Positions 28,925-38,010 are shown, counted from the first letter of the stretch. The stretch is 64,000 bases of DNA from Acidobacteriota bacterium (GCA_021792795.1 JAJYUB010000011.1:23701-87700); one strand, 5' to 3'. Translations and numbers: made by a program. The notes: generated from the letters alone by a model not told the origin.

Positions 28925-28954
28925 TTGACAAGCGCTCCAACAGGCTTCTATAGT
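28925..28954 (+). promoter_or_regulatory. Sigma-70-like promoter of the fucosidase operon
   Basis: TTGACA (28925-28930) and TATAGT (28949-28954) with an 18-nt spacer, close to consensus. Transcription would start near 28961, leaving a leader of about 108 nt. The spacer contains AAGCGCT, which resembles the A-A-n-C-G-n-T-T core of LacI-family operators, so repressor and polymerase sites may overlap. Confidence 0.65.
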
Positions 28955-28979
28955 CGCTGTTTGGCGCCCTTTCACAGAG

Positions 28980-29013
28980 CATCCAGGCGTCGCGTTTTTT
29001 TGCGGCCTGGATG
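28980..29013 (+). other. Leader hairpin before the fucosidase gene
   Basis: CATCCAGGC (28980-28988) pairs perfectly with GCCTGGATG (29005-29013), with three inner pairs (CGC/GCG) around a T-rich loop. It lies in the predicted leader, 55 nt before the start codon. Because the T-run sits in the loop, it is not a terminator in this orientation; an RNA-stability or regulatory role is possible. Confidence 0.5.
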
Positions 29014-29016
29014 GGG

Positions 29017-29050
29017 AAAATTGGTTCATTCCAACCGGGCCGGATCAATC
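29017..29050 (+). repeat. 34-bp direct repeat, copy A
   Basis: Matches 33634-33667 at 31 of 34 positions. The core TTGGTTCATTCCAA contains an inverted TTGG/CCAA pair. This copy lies in the fucosidase leader, immediately upstream of the ribosome binding site. Confidence 0.7.
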
Positions 29051-29068
29051 AACAAGGAGATGGCATTC

Positions 29069-30874
29069 ATGCAGCGACGGGATTTTTGCAAACTGATGGC
29101 AGCCGCGGCGGCAGCACGGGCTGTGCCGACGATTGGGCAAACCGGCGATGTGGCGCAATCGGCGGCATTCCATGCCCTCGATACCTACACCGAAGACTAT
29201 GCCGCGTTTTGCGCGACGCCCGCGGACCAGCGAGTGTTCTATGCCTACGAAGGCGGCGAGTTCATCCAGGATAAGCTCGACGAAAAAACATGGACACCGA
29301 CAGGCTGGGGCAAGCCGCCCAATCTGCCCATTCCCGGCGGTTCCTGGGACGGCGTGCCCATGAATTCTCCCATTCCCGACCTTAGCGGCGAGGGGCCCTA
29401 CAAGCCCACGTGGAATTCCTTATTGCAGTATGACGCGCCGGAATGGTATCGCGACGCCAAGTTCGGCATCTGGGCCCATTGGAGTCCGCAATGCGTGCCG
29501 GAAGCGGGCGACTGGTACGGGCGCAACATGTACATGCAGGGTTCCCCCCAAAACAAATATCACCTGCAGCACTATGGCGATCCTTCCCGGTTTGGATACA
29601 AAGACCTGTGTCCGCAGTGGACGCTGCTCAACTGGGACCCGGATGCGTTGATTGAGCGTTACAAAAAAGCGGGCGCAAAATTCTTCATCGCGCTTGCCAA
29701 TCATCACGACAGTTTCGATACCTGGAACTCGAAGCATCAGCCCTGGAATGCGCAGAACATCGGCCCGCATCGCGATGTTGTCGGCGTCTGGGCCGCAGCC
29801 GCGCGCAAACAGGGACTTCGACTCGGCGTCACCGTGCACCAGGCCCGCAATTGGTGGTGGTTTCAGACCTCCCACGGAGCCGATAAAACCGGACCGCTCG
29901 CAGGCGTCCCCTACGACGGCGATCTGACCTCGGCCGAGGGCAAGGACCAGTGGTGGCAGGGACTGGATCCGCAGCGCCTGTACGGCGCCAAACATCCCCT
30001 CAACGCATTGCCTGACATCTCTTATGTAAAGAATTTCTATGACCGCACCCGCGACCTGATCGATCAGCACGACCCCGACCTGCTCTACTTCGACAATCCG
30101 CTGTTTCCGCTGGGTTGGGGCGGCATGAACATCGCCTCGTATTTCTACAACCGCAACTTGCAGACCCACGGCGGCAAAATGGAGGCGGTCACCACCATCA
30201 AGGAGGTGCCCGATCGCCTGGCCAAAGCCGTCGTCGCCGATTACGAACGCGGCCTCACCAGCAAGATCATGCCGTACCCCTGGCAGTCGGAAACCTGTAT
30301 TGGAGATTGGCATTACAATCGCGCGCTGTTCGATAAGCCTGGAGAATATGGCGGCTATCTGCAGCCTCGCGACGTGATTCACTGGATGATCGATACGGTC
30401 AGCAAGAACGGCACCTTCATCCTGAACATCCCAGGCAAGCCCGACGGCACCATCGATCGCAAGGAGATCGCCGTGCTGGACGGAATCACAGCCTGGATGC
30501 AAGTGAACGGCGAGGCGATCTACGCTACCCGGCCATGGAAACTCTATGGCGAAGGGCCGGACATGGTGAAAAGCGGATCGTTCCAGGGCGCCAGCATCAA
30601 CAAGCTGAATGCGAAGGACATCCGTTTTACCTGCAACAAAACCAATACTGCGATCTACGCGATTGCCCTCGGCTGGCCGGTTGGGGAGTTCGTGATCCAG
30701 TCGCTGGGGACGGCGAGCGCCGCCCAGCCGGGAAAGATCGCGCACGTGCAACTGCTGGGCACCGGCGAAAAGCTGAAGTGGAAGCAGACCGCGGAGGGAT
30801 TGCGAGTGGAATTGCCGCGCGGCTATCAACCGGCTGCCGACTTCGCCGCGGCGCTGAAAGTGTCCCTTGCATAA
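29069..30874 (+). CDS. Alpha-L-fucosidase, GH29, Tat-exported
   Basis: A 601-residue retaining glycosidase that releases L-fucose from plant or microbial glycans. The N-terminus M-Q-R-R-D-F-C-K-L followed by an alanine-rich core is a twin-arginine export signal. The GH29 barrel contains F-G-I-W-A-H-W-S-P, A-N-H-H-D-S-F-D-T-W (substrate-binding His pair) and the nucleophile D342 in L-L-Y-F-D-N-P. A C-terminal beta domain starts near 480. ATG 29069 is preferred because AAGGAG lies 9 nt before it. It heads the run with aldo/keto reductase, dehydrogenase and RbsD/FucU-like genes, supporting fucose as the released sugar. Confidence 0.93.
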   Translation: MQRRDFCKLMAAAAAARAVPTIGQTGDVAQSAAFHALDTYTEDYAAFCATPADQRVFYAYEGGEFIQDKLDEKTWTPTGWGKPPNLPIPGGSWDGVPMNSPIPDLSGEGPYKPTWNSLLQYDAPEWYRDAKFGIWAHWSPQCVPEAGDWYGRNMYMQGSPQNKYHLQHYGDPSRFGYKDLCPQWTLLNWDPDALIERYKKAGAKFFIALANHHDSFDTWNSKHQPWNAQNIGPHRDVVGVWAAAARKQGLRLGVTVHQARNWWWFQTSHGADKTGPLAGVPYDGDLTSAEGKDQWWQGLDPQRLYGAKHPLNALPDISYVKNFYDRTRDLIDQHDPDLLYFDNPLFPLGWGGMNIASYFYNRNLQTHGGKMEAVTTIKEVPDRLAKAVVADYERGLTSKIMPYPWQSETCIGDWHYNRALFDKPGEYGGYLQPRDVIHWMIDTVSKNGTFILNIPGKPDGTIDRKEIAVLDGITAWMQVNGEAIYATRPWKLYGEGPDMVKSGSFQGASINKLNAKDIRFTCNKTNTAIYAIALGWPVGEFVIQSLGTASAAQPGKIAHVQLLGTGEKLKWKQTAEGLRVELPRGYQPAADFAAALKVSLA

Positions 30875-30928
30875 ATTCGCGATCGATTTCGATCGATTCA
30901 GGGATGACTTTTTTTGTAAGGCCTGGAT

Positions 30929-31972
30929 ATGCCGATGACATCTGACAGCCGACAAGCGCCCGCGGACGCTGTCGATCCCAACCTTGTCCCACAACGGACC
31001 CTCTATACGGGCGCCAAAATGCCCGCCATCGGTCTCGGCACCTTCGGGTCCGACCATATCTCCCATCAAGTGGTGGCGGAGACAGTCCTGGCCGCCGCCG
31101 AAGTTGGGTATCGGCATTTCGACTGCGCCTCGGTCTACGGCAACGAAGACCTGATCGGCCTTTCGTTCCAGAATATCTTGCGCGACGGCTTGCAACGCAA
31201 GCACCTCTGGATCACCTCCAAACTGTGGAACGACAAGCATGGCGAGGCGGATGTAATTGCCTCGTGCGAGAAATCGCTGCGCGACCTTCGCCTCGACTAC
31301 CTGGATTTGTACCTGGTGCATTGGCCCTTTCCCAACCATCATCCGCCAGGGTGCGATGTCAATGTACGGAACCCTCATGCGGTGCCCTACATCCACGAAA
31401 ACTACATGCGCACCTGGAGAAAAATGGAAGAGTTGGTGGACCGGGGGCTAGTGCGCCATATCGGGACATCGAACATGACGGTCCCAAAGATGAAACTGGT
31501 CCTACGAGATGCGCGCATCAAGCCGGCGGCGAATGAAATGGAGCTTCATCCCCACTTCCAGCAACCTGAATTCTTCCAATACCTGCTTGACAACGGAATT
31601 GCGCCCATCGGCTATTCTCCCATCGGCTCGCCGGGTCGGCCGGACCGCGACCGCACTCCGCAAGATACCTCGCCCACGGAAGATCCGGTCATTCTGAAGA
31701 TCGCCGCGCGGCTGGGCATTCACCCCGCAGTGGTGTGCCTCAAGTGGGCAGTGCAGCGCGGCCAGACGCCGATCCCATTTTCCGCCAATCGACGCAACTT
31801 GTTCGCCAACCTTCGCGGCGTTGTCGACGCGCCGTTGACAGCCGAGGACATGAAAGCCATCCAAGCCATCGATCGCAACTGCCGCCTGATCAAGGGACAG
31901 GTATTTCTCTGGAAAGATAATCAGTCCTGGGAAGATCTCTGGGACATCCACGGCGAGATCACTGCTCCGTGA
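30929..31972 (+). CDS. Aldo/keto reductase
   Basis: A 347-residue NADP(H)-dependent oxidoreductase. The catalytic tetrad is visible as D and Y in F-D-C-A-S-V-Y-G-N-E, K in S-K-L-W-N and H in L-V-H-W-P-F; the C-terminal P-F-S-A-N-R-R-N region binds the cofactor phosphate. TAAGG lies 7 nt before the ATG. It follows the fucosidase by 54 nt, so a role in oxidising or reducing fucose or a fucose product (for example lactaldehyde or fuculose) is likely but not provable from sequence. Confidence 0.92.
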   Translation: MPMTSDSRQAPADAVDPNLVPQRTLYTGAKMPAIGLGTFGSDHISHQVVAETVLAAAEVGYRHFDCASVYGNEDLIGLSFQNILRDGLQRKHLWITSKLWNDKHGEADVIASCEKSLRDLRLDYLDLYLVHWPFPNHHPPGCDVNVRNPHAVPYIHENYMRTWRKMEELVDRGLVRHIGTSNMTVPKMKLVLRDARIKPAANEMELHPHFQQPEFFQYLLDNGIAPIGYSPIGSPGRPDRDRTPQDTSPTEDPVILKIAARLGIHPAVVCLKWAVQRGQTPIPFSANRRNLFANLRGVVDAPLTAEDMKAIQAIDRNCRLIKGQVFLWKDNQSWEDLWDIHGEITAP

Positions 31973-32027
31973 TCGTCGCCTGCAACCTACCCCATGCAAT
32001 CCGTGAGGAACTGCGGAGACAGAACCG

Positions 32028-33086
32028 ATGAGCAAAACGATGAGAGCGGCCTACCTGCCGGGAAACAGCACCGTCGAGATGAGGACCGTACCGGTCCCCA
32101 CCCCGGGCCACGGCGAGGTCCTGCTCGCGGTGAAGGCTTCCACCATTTGCGGCTCGGACATCCGGTGCATTTATCACGAGCATTTGGGAAAGGGCCCGGA
32201 AGGCTATCGGGGCGTGATTGCCGGCCATGAGCCTGCCGGGCAGATTGTCGAGGCTGGCCCCGGCTGCCGCAGGTTCAAGACGGGCGACCGGGTGATTGTC
32301 TATCACATCTCGGGCTGCGGCGTATGCAATGATTGCCGCCGAGGATTCATGATTTCCTGTACCAGTCCAACCTATCGCCGCGCCTATGGATGGCAGCGCG
32401 ACGGCGGCATGGCCGAGTGCATGATCGCCGAAGAAAAGGACCTCATCCTGCTTCCCGACTCCCTGACCTATGCGGATGGGGCGCAGGTGGCGTGCGGGTT
32501 TGGCACCGTCTACGAGGGCCTGGAAAAGATCGGAATCAGCGGCAACGACGCCGTCCTGATCACGGGCCTGGGGCCGGTTGGCCTGGCCGCCGGCGCTCTC
32601 TGCCGCAAGCTTGGCGCGCAGAAAATCATCGGCATCGACATCTCCCAGGAGCGTCTTGATTTGGCCCGCAAACTTGGACTCTGCGACGTCGTTCTCGCCT
32701 CCGGCCCCGACAATGTCACGCAAGTGCGCGACCTGACGGGAGGCAACGGCGTGGAGCGCGCCATCGAATGCTCGGGCCATGCCGAAGCCCGTGCCACGGC
32801 CATTCGCGCGACGCGCAAATGGGGAAAGATGGTGATGATTGGCGAAGGCGGAACGGTCAATTTCAATCCCTCACCCGACATCATTCACGATCAGAAGACG
32901 ATCTACGGCTCCTGGGTCACCTCCACCTGGCGGATGGAAGCACTTGTCGAGCGGCTGGTCCGCTGGGGACTGCACCCGGAAGATATCATCACCCACCGCT
33001 TCGCTCTGGAACAGGCGGACGAGGCCTATGCGTTGATGGCTTCGGGCCGCTGCGGCAAGGTTGCCGTCTGTCCAGGAAAGGAGTAG
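32028..33086 (+). CDS. Zinc-dependent alcohol dehydrogenase (MDR family)
   Basis: A 352-residue medium-chain dehydrogenase. Catalytic zinc ligands are C in I-C-G-S-D and H-E in A-G-H-E-P-A-G; the structural zinc site is C-G-V-C-N-D-C followed by a fourth Cys in M-I-S-C. The Rossmann fold shows G-L-G-P-V-G-L-A-A-G. The layout resembles threonine/sorbitol/L-fucose-type dehydrogenases. GGAGA precedes the start. It is in the fucosidase operon, with the next gene 3 nt after its stop, and may oxidise L-fucose or a downstream polyol; the exact step is inferred. Confidence 0.92.
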   Translation: MSKTMRAAYLPGNSTVEMRTVPVPTPGHGEVLLAVKASTICGSDIRCIYHEHLGKGPEGYRGVIAGHEPAGQIVEAGPGCRRFKTGDRVIVYHISGCGVCNDCRRGFMISCTSPTYRRAYGWQRDGGMAECMIAEEKDLILLPDSLTYADGAQVACGFGTVYEGLEKIGISGNDAVLITGLGPVGLAAGALCRKLGAQKIIGIDISQERLDLARKLGLCDVVLASGPDNVTQVRDLTGGNGVERAIECSGHAEARATAIRATRKWGKMVMIGEGGTVNFNPSPDIIHDQKTIYGSWVTSTWRMEALVERLVRWGLHPEDIITHRFALEQADEAYALMASGRCGKVAVCPGKE

Positions 33087-33089
33087 CCC

Positions 33090-33713
33090 ATGGCGCTCGC
33101 ATCTGGCAGTTCAGACCATCCGCACGACTGGGAACTGGAATTGACCCGAAGATTGCCGCTCTTCGGTCATCGCAATTGGATTGTGGTCGCCGACGCGTCC
33201 TACCCCGCTCAATCCAATCCAGGCATCGAAACCCTGGTGGCCTGCGCGGACCAGATGCAGGCGGTGCGCAAGGTATGGGCTGTGATCGCTGCCTGCAAAC
33301 ACATCCGCGCCAACATCTATACAGACTTGGAGTTGGGATTTGTCGAGGAGAACGATGCGCCTGGGATTGCCGAATATCGGCGGCAACTCAACGCCCTGCT
33401 GAATCGCTCAAACTGCCAGCAGCTTCCCCATCAGCAGATCATTGCCAAGCTCGACCAATGCGCGCAGATGTTCCGCATCCTGATCGTCAAGACGAATCTG
33501 ACAATTCCCTACACCTCCGTTTTCTTCGAACTCGACTGCGGCTACTGGTCCGCCGAGGCGGAACAACGCCTTCGCCAGGCCATGCTCCGAGGGCCAGCAC
33601 CCTCTGCCGGTTCAGGCAGTGCATTCGGGTGGAAAAATTGGTTCATTCCAATCTGGCCGGATCCATCGGAGGCGTGCTACGTGGTACTTGCGCTCCCACT
33701 TCGAGTGGCTTAG
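33090..33713 (+). CDS. Divergent RbsD/FucU-like protein with altered C-terminus
   Basis: A 207-residue protein. Residues about 15-165 look like the RbsD/FucU fold: L-F-G-H-R-N-W-I-V-V-A-D-A-S-Y-P carries the active-site His and Asp, and a late T-S-V-F-F-E-L-D-C-G-Y-W segment ends the core. The last 40 residues (after E-Q-R-L-R-Q-A-M-L) look unlike the rest and are read through a copy of the 34-bp repeat, so the original stop may have been lost. It is linked to the dehydrogenase gene by 3 nt. Likely a sugar mutarotase of the fucose pathway; moderately sure. Confidence 0.7.
   Translation: MALASGSSDHPHDWELELTRRLPLFGHRNWIVVADASYPAQSNPGIETLVACADQMQAVRKVWAVIAACKHIRANIYTDLELGFVEENDAPGIAEYRRQLNALLNRSNCQQLPHQQIIAKLDQCAQMFRILIVKTNLTIPYTSVFFELDCGYWSAEAEQRLRQAMLRGPAPSAGSGSAFGWKNWFIPIWPDPSEACYVVLALPLRVA
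33634..33667 (+). repeat. 34-bp direct repeat, copy B
   Basis: The second copy of the 29017-29050 repeat (3 mismatches), inside the 3' end of the RbsD/FucU-like gene. The two copies bracket the fucosidase, reductase and dehydrogenase genes in the same orientation. Confidence 0.7.
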
Positions 33714-33756
33714 TCACATTTCTCCTGACGCTGTAGAGCGGCGAAGATCGTTTCGT

Positions 33757-33794
33757 GCAGCCTCTCTTTAAGGAAAGGCTGCGTGGTGTTTTTT
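33757..33794 (+). terminator. Rho-independent terminator of fucosidase operon
   Basis: GCAGCCT (33757-33763) pairs with AGGCTGC (33776-33782), with a mostly paired inner stem around TTTAAG, followed within 7 nt by six T at 33789-33794. It lies 44 nt after the last gene of the operon. An alternative stem GCGTGG/CCACGC spans the T-run. Confidence 0.6.
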
Positions 33795-33904
33795 CCCCCA
33801 CGCTATACACCTTCAGGAGAAATGCTCTATTCAGATTCTCCTTGATGTGTGTTGGCGGCCCACCTCGAAGAGTTTCTGGGTGGACTCACAAATATGTCGA
33901 ACTT

Positions 33905-34675
33905 CTACTGCCTCCCCGGCAGAGCCGGGGGTTCTCCCGGTTGGAATAGACCCGGCAATTTTTCTCCAGCTTTGCCAAGGATGACGCGCGTGAATGCGTT
34001 CGCATTCAGGGGCGCCTCGGGACCGACGTAGTATGTGCGGGCTGGGGCCCCGCGACGCACTTTCGCCCAATGGACAAAGCTTGCCGCGGGATACACCGCG
34101 CCGGAAGTACCCACCGCCACCAGAATGGAACAGCGGTCGATCTCCTGCTGAATGCGCGTCATTTCCAACGGAATTTCTCCGAACCACACGATGTGCGGCC
34201 GCAAACGCGATCCGCACGCGCAAATGGGAATTTCACGGATGAAATTGTAACTGTGACTGTCCTCTATGATGGGAGCGCCGCAGTTTGCCTCGCAGCGGGA
34301 CTTGAAAAGCTCTCCGTGCATGTGGACCATATTGCGCGATCCGCTGCGCTCATGCAGATCGTCCACGTTTTGGGAACAAAGGAAAAAACGGTCGCCAATC
34401 CTTTTCTCCAGCTCCGCCAGCGCGTAGTGGGCAGCGTTCGGCTGGCCCGCCTGCGCTTCCCTTCTGCGCTGCGAATAGAATTGCCACACCAGTTCAGGGT
34501 TCGCCTCCCAGCCTTCCGGAGTGGCGACCGTCTCCACCCGATGCCCGGCCCACAAGCCGTTGCTGTCGCGGAAGGTCCTCAGTCCGCTCTCCGCGCTGAT
34601 GCCCGCTCCTGTGAGTACAAACACTCGGTCGCTCGCGGATATCTCAATCAAATCCTGGAAAGCTTCCGTTGCCAC
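33905..34675 (-). CDS. cobB: NAD-dependent protein deacylase (sirtuin, class III)
   Basis: A 256-residue sirtuin that removes acyl groups from lysines using NAD. The G-A-G-I-S-A-E-S-G-L-R-T-F-R loop, S-Q-N-V-D-D-L-H, catalytic H120 (VHMHGE) and zinc cysteines C128, C132, C152 and C154 are all present. Y67 and R70 in W-Q-F-Y-S-Q-R-R match the Y-x-x-R pair of SIRT5/CobB enzymes that prefer succinyl or malonyl groups. The GTG start at 34675 has GGAG 7-8 nt upstream. It lies 44 nt downstream of the ETF:quinone reductase gene on the same strand, suggesting a link to acyl-CoA metabolism. Confidence 0.92.
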   Translation of the reverse strand: MATEAFQDLIEISASDRVFVLTGAGISAESGLRTFRDSNGLWAGHRVETVATPEGWEANPELVWQFYSQRRREAQAGQPNAAHYALAELEKRIGDRFFLCSQNVDDLHERSGSRNMVHMHGELFKSRCEANCGAPIIEDSHSYNFIREIPICACGSRLRPHIVWFGEIPLEMTRIQQEIDRCSILVAVGTSGAVYPAASFVHWAKVRRGAPARTYYVGPEAPLNANAFTRVILGKAGEKLPGLFQPGEPPALPGRQ

Positions 34676-34719
34676 GCGATTGCTCCGAATGTAAACCCTT
34701 CAATCAACCCGCCTGCGCG

Positions 34720-37017
34720 TTATGGCTTCGACCCATCCTTCGGCCTTGGCTGCCATTTCTTGCGCTCCGGCGCCACCGGAGTTGCCGACCCATCCGAAGA
34801 TGTTGCGGCCGCTCCCGGCTCCACAGCATCAGCCGATACCTTCTCCGAGGACTCAGGCTGACTGACGGCATGAGTTGCGGTCGCCTCGTCTCGACTCAGG
34901 ACCAAGGGTACCGCTGCGCCGCCAGGGTCCATTTCCGTATCGATCGATACATCGCCAACCCTCATGCCTTTTTTCTTTTGCACGCTCTCCAACAACAGCT
35001 CCGCGACATCCTTGATCGCAATTCCGTCGGCGTCGCTTTTCCCAGGCGTACTGCCCAGCATGCTCTTGCAGAACGGGCAGCCCACGGCCAGCGTCTTCGC
35101 GCTGGTGGCCGAACTCAGCCGCTGCTCCACTTCATGGAATCGGTTCTCTGAAACTCGCTCAGTGCCCGGCTCTTCTTCCTTCCAGAATTGAGCGCCGCCT
35201 GCGCCGCAACAAAATGCATTCTCGCGGCTGCGGTCCATTTCCAGCAATTCATTTCCCAGCACGCGCAATACATTTCTAGGCGCGTCATACACTCCGTTGT
35301 GCCGCCCCAGATAACATGGGTCGTGATATGTGATGCTCGCATCCAGCTTGCCTGCATCCAGCTTGCCGGTCGATACCAACGACTCCAGATACTGCGTGTG
35401 ATGCATCGCCGTATACGATCCGCCAATCTGCCGATACTCATTGCCGATCGCGTTCATGCAGTGCGGGCAACTCGCTACAATCAGTTTCGGCTTCACAGCA
35501 TTCAACGTGGCGACATTCTTCTCCGCCAATTCCCTGTACAACACTTCATTCCCGGCGCGGCGGGCGCTGTCGCCGGTGCAGCATTCCTTCTTTCCCAGCA
35601 CTGCGAAATTTACGCCCGCATAATTCAGCAACTGCACCAGGGCGCGTGCCGTCTTCTGCGCCTGCGGATCGTAACTCGCCGCACACCCCACCCAATAGAG
35701 GACATCCACGTCTGGATTTTCCTCTGTCGTCTTCACCGCCAGTCCCTGGGCCCAATCCATGCGCTTGTCGTGATTGATGCCCCACGGGTTCTTCGACCGC
35801 TCCATGCCGCGAAATGCGGCCTGCAGTTGCGGAGGAAATTTGCCTTCCATCATCACCTGGTTGCGGCGGATGTCGATGATGTCGAGCATCTGTTCATCCT
35901 GCACCGGGCACACCTGCATGCAGGCGCCGCACGTCGTACAGCCCCACGCTGCTTCTGTCGTCATCGCAAACTGCAGCAGAGGATGCGGGCTGGCCGTTCC
36001 AGTCTCGAATCCGGAACCGCTCCCCGACAGATGGTTCAGCTCCATCCGCTTGTTGATTTCGAGCGCCGCTGGACTCAGCGATTTTCCAGTGGCCGTGGCG
36101 GGGCAAACATCTTGGCAGCGATTGCACTGGATGCACGCATAGGCGTCCAGCAGTCGAGGCCACGCCAAGTCCTCCACACGCTTCGCGCCCATCTGAGGCG
36201 GCTCCGCGTCATCGTCTTCTGCCTCCATCGCAATTTCCACCAACGGTAGAACGCCCGAGCCGGGCCGCCGCGCGATGAAATATTTCACTGGAGCCATCAA
36301 GATATGCACGTGTTTGGTGTAAGGAAAATAGGCGAGGAATAGCAGCACGCTCCCCAGCGCTCCCCAATAGCCGAAGATGCGCCATGCGTACGCATTCTGC
36401 GGCGTAAAGAAATGAGAAATCAGCGTGGCGAACGGTTGAAATTTGTCGGGGCCACGCTGCGCCAGCCGCGCGCCTGCTCCAATGGCGCGGCTTCCCACGT
36501 GGAAAAGAATAAAGGCGGAAACTATAAGCGAGTCCCGGCTGATATATCCTCGCCGCACGTCCGGATGCAACAAGGTGTTTGCATTAAAACGAAAATCCCG
36601 GCGGGCAGGAAGAAAGAATCTGCGAATAACGAGCGCAACCACTCCCACCAACACCAGGAAACTCAGGATGTCGGCCAACAAGTTATAGACTGCGCCCGGG
36701 CTCGTGCTTGAGGAAAAGTCGAAGGACGTGTAACCCGCGATTGCGTCCACAGCATTCACCAGAATGTAGAAGACGAACCCATAAAAAATAAATGCGTGGA
36801 ATGTGCTGACAATCGTTCTCTTCTGAAATGTCCGCGCCTGGCTGAGTGTGGTACGAAGCGCATACCGGAATCGCTGAAGGATGCGATCGGTTCGAACATC
36901 GCGATCGGGCTGCCCACGTCGGATGCGCAGATACAGACGATAGAAGCCATGCACTCCCCACGCCATGGTCGCCATCGCGAACAGCAGGAACACATACTTC
37001 TGAGAAAGTGGAAGCAT
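34720..37017 (-). CDS. ETF:menaquinone oxidoreductase-type membrane FeS protein (EMR/HdrD-like)
   Basis: A 765-residue membrane iron-sulfur protein. Residues 1-260 hold about six membrane helices of the nitrate-reductase-gamma type that can bind heme b. Two ferredoxin motifs follow (C-I-Q-C-N-R-C-Q-D-V-C-P near 300 and C-T-T-C-G-A-C-M-Q-V-C-P near 365), then two CCG domains (C-C-T-G-D-S-A-R-R-A-G-N-E and C-C-G-A-G-G-A-Q-F-W) as in heterodisulfide reductase. This layout matches EMR proteins, which take electrons from ETF to menaquinone during fatty-acid oxidation. Its position 42 nt behind etfA supports that. The last 75 residues are a low-complexity Ser/Ala/Pro tail. Confidence 0.88.
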   Translation of the reverse strand: MLPLSQKYVFLLFAMATMAWGVHGFYRLYLRIRRGQPDRDVRTDRILQRFRYALRTTLSQARTFQKRTIVSTFHAFIFYGFVFYILVNAVDAIAGYTSFDFSSSTSPGAVYNLLADILSFLVLVGVVALVIRRFFLPARRDFRFNANTLLHPDVRRGYISRDSLIVSAFILFHVGSRAIGAGARLAQRGPDKFQPFATLISHFFTPQNAYAWRIFGYWGALGSVLLFLAYFPYTKHVHILMAPVKYFIARRPGSGVLPLVEIAMEAEDDDAEPPQMGAKRVEDLAWPRLLDAYACIQCNRCQDVCPATATGKSLSPAALEINKRMELNHLSGSGSGFETGTASPHPLLQFAMTTEAAWGCTTCGACMQVCPVQDEQMLDIIDIRRNQVMMEGKFPPQLQAAFRGMERSKNPWGINHDKRMDWAQGLAVKTTEENPDVDVLYWVGCAASYDPQAQKTARALVQLLNYAGVNFAVLGKKECCTGDSARRAGNEVLYRELAEKNVATLNAVKPKLIVASCPHCMNAIGNEYRQIGGSYTAMHHTQYLESLVSTGKLDAGKLDASITYHDPCYLGRHNGVYDAPRNVLRVLGNELLEMDRSRENAFCCGAGGAQFWKEEEPGTERVSENRFHEVEQRLSSATSAKTLAVGCPFCKSMLGSTPGKSDADGIAIKDVAELLLESVQKKKGMRVGDVSIDTEMDPGGAAVPLVLSRDEATATHAVSQPESSEKVSADAVEPGAAATSSDGSATPVAPERKKWQPRPKDGSKP

Positions 37018-37059
37018 CCAAACACGCCTCGAAACTAGGATGTGTACGACCCGGCAGGG

Positions 37060-38010
37060 CTATTTGCGGATTGCAGCAATCATCGCGGGAACGATCTGGT
37101 TTACGTCGCCGACAATGCCGTAGTCCGCCACTTGAAAAATCGGCGCATCCGCGTCCTTATTGATGGCGACAATGCACTTGCTTTTTCCCATGCCGGAAAG
37201 ATGCTGCACCGCGCCGGAGATGCCAATGGCAATATACGCTTTCGGCTGTACGGTCTTTCCGGTCTGCCCAACTTGCTCAGAATACGGCCGCCAACCTGTA
37301 TCCACAATTGCCCGCGTTGCGCCAACAGCAGCGCCAAGCACGTCCGCCAATCCCTCGACAAGAGTGCGAAAGCCTTCCGCACTGCCCACGCCGCGCCCGC
37401 CGGCCACCACAATCTCCGCCTCGGCCAGCGAAATGCAAGCGGCCTTTTCCAGCGATTTGCCGGTGATTTGTACGCGCCGTTCCGGCAGCGTCAGCTCAAC
37501 ATCGAACTGCTCGGCTGCTTGTGTACCCGGCGCGACTGCGGCAAACGCCGCTTGCTTCGGAGTGATAACGACGACCGGCGCGTCCGCTGCCACTTTCTCC
37601 GTGACCCGCGCCAGAAACGTGTATCGTTCCGCCGAGATGGCCCCCTCAGTAGAGGTGACTCTGACAACATCCTCCAGCAGCGGCGCGTCCAGCTTCACAG
37701 CCACGCGCGGGCTGTACTCGCGCCCGTTTCGGCTGCCGCCAATCAGGACCACATGCGCTTCCCCCTCGCTCGCGATCTGTGCAACCGCAGCTGACCATAC
37801 TTCCGGATCGTACTGCTCCAGGTCGATGTGGTCCGCCACCAACACCTGATCGACCAGCAGCGCCACTTCATTCGCAACGGCGGCAATTCCAGCTCCTAGC
37901 ACCAGCGCGGTCACCGGACCTTCCCTGCCCAGTGCGCGCGCGCACGTCGCCATCTCATACGTGCTCTTGCTGGCCTTTCCGTTCGCGTGTTCCACAACCA
38001 TCAAGATCAT
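37060..38010 (-). CDS. etfA: Electron transfer flavoprotein alpha subunit
   Basis: The FAD-binding subunit of ETF (316 residues). The C-terminal domain carries the family signature: [10 protein letters not shown], then [25 protein letters not shown] and [11 protein letters not shown], which hold FAD. ETF accepts electrons from acyl-CoA dehydrogenases, two of which are encoded nearby. The ATG overlaps the etfB stop by four bases. Confidence 0.95.
   Translation of the reverse strand: MILMVVEHANGKASKSTYEMATCARALGREGPVTALVLGAGIAAVANEVALLVDQVLVADHIDLEQYDPEVWSAAVAQIASEGEAHVVLIGGSRNGREYSPRVAVKLDAPLLEDVVRVTSTEGAISAERYTFLARVTEKVAADAPVVVITPKQAAFAAVAPGTQAAEQFDVELTLPERRVQITGKSLEKAACISLAEAEIVVAGGRGVGSAEGFRTLVEGLADVLGAAVGATRAIVDTGWRPYSEQVGQTGKTVQPKAYIAIGISGAVQHLSGMGKSKCIVAINKDADAPIFQVADYGIVGDVNQIVPAMIAAIRK

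Noticed and set aside
30881..30915. Terminator between fucosidase and aldo/keto reductase genes
   Set aside because: A short GATCGA/TCGATC stem is 14 nt away from the T-run, too far for a Rho-independent terminator, and the genes look co-transcribed.
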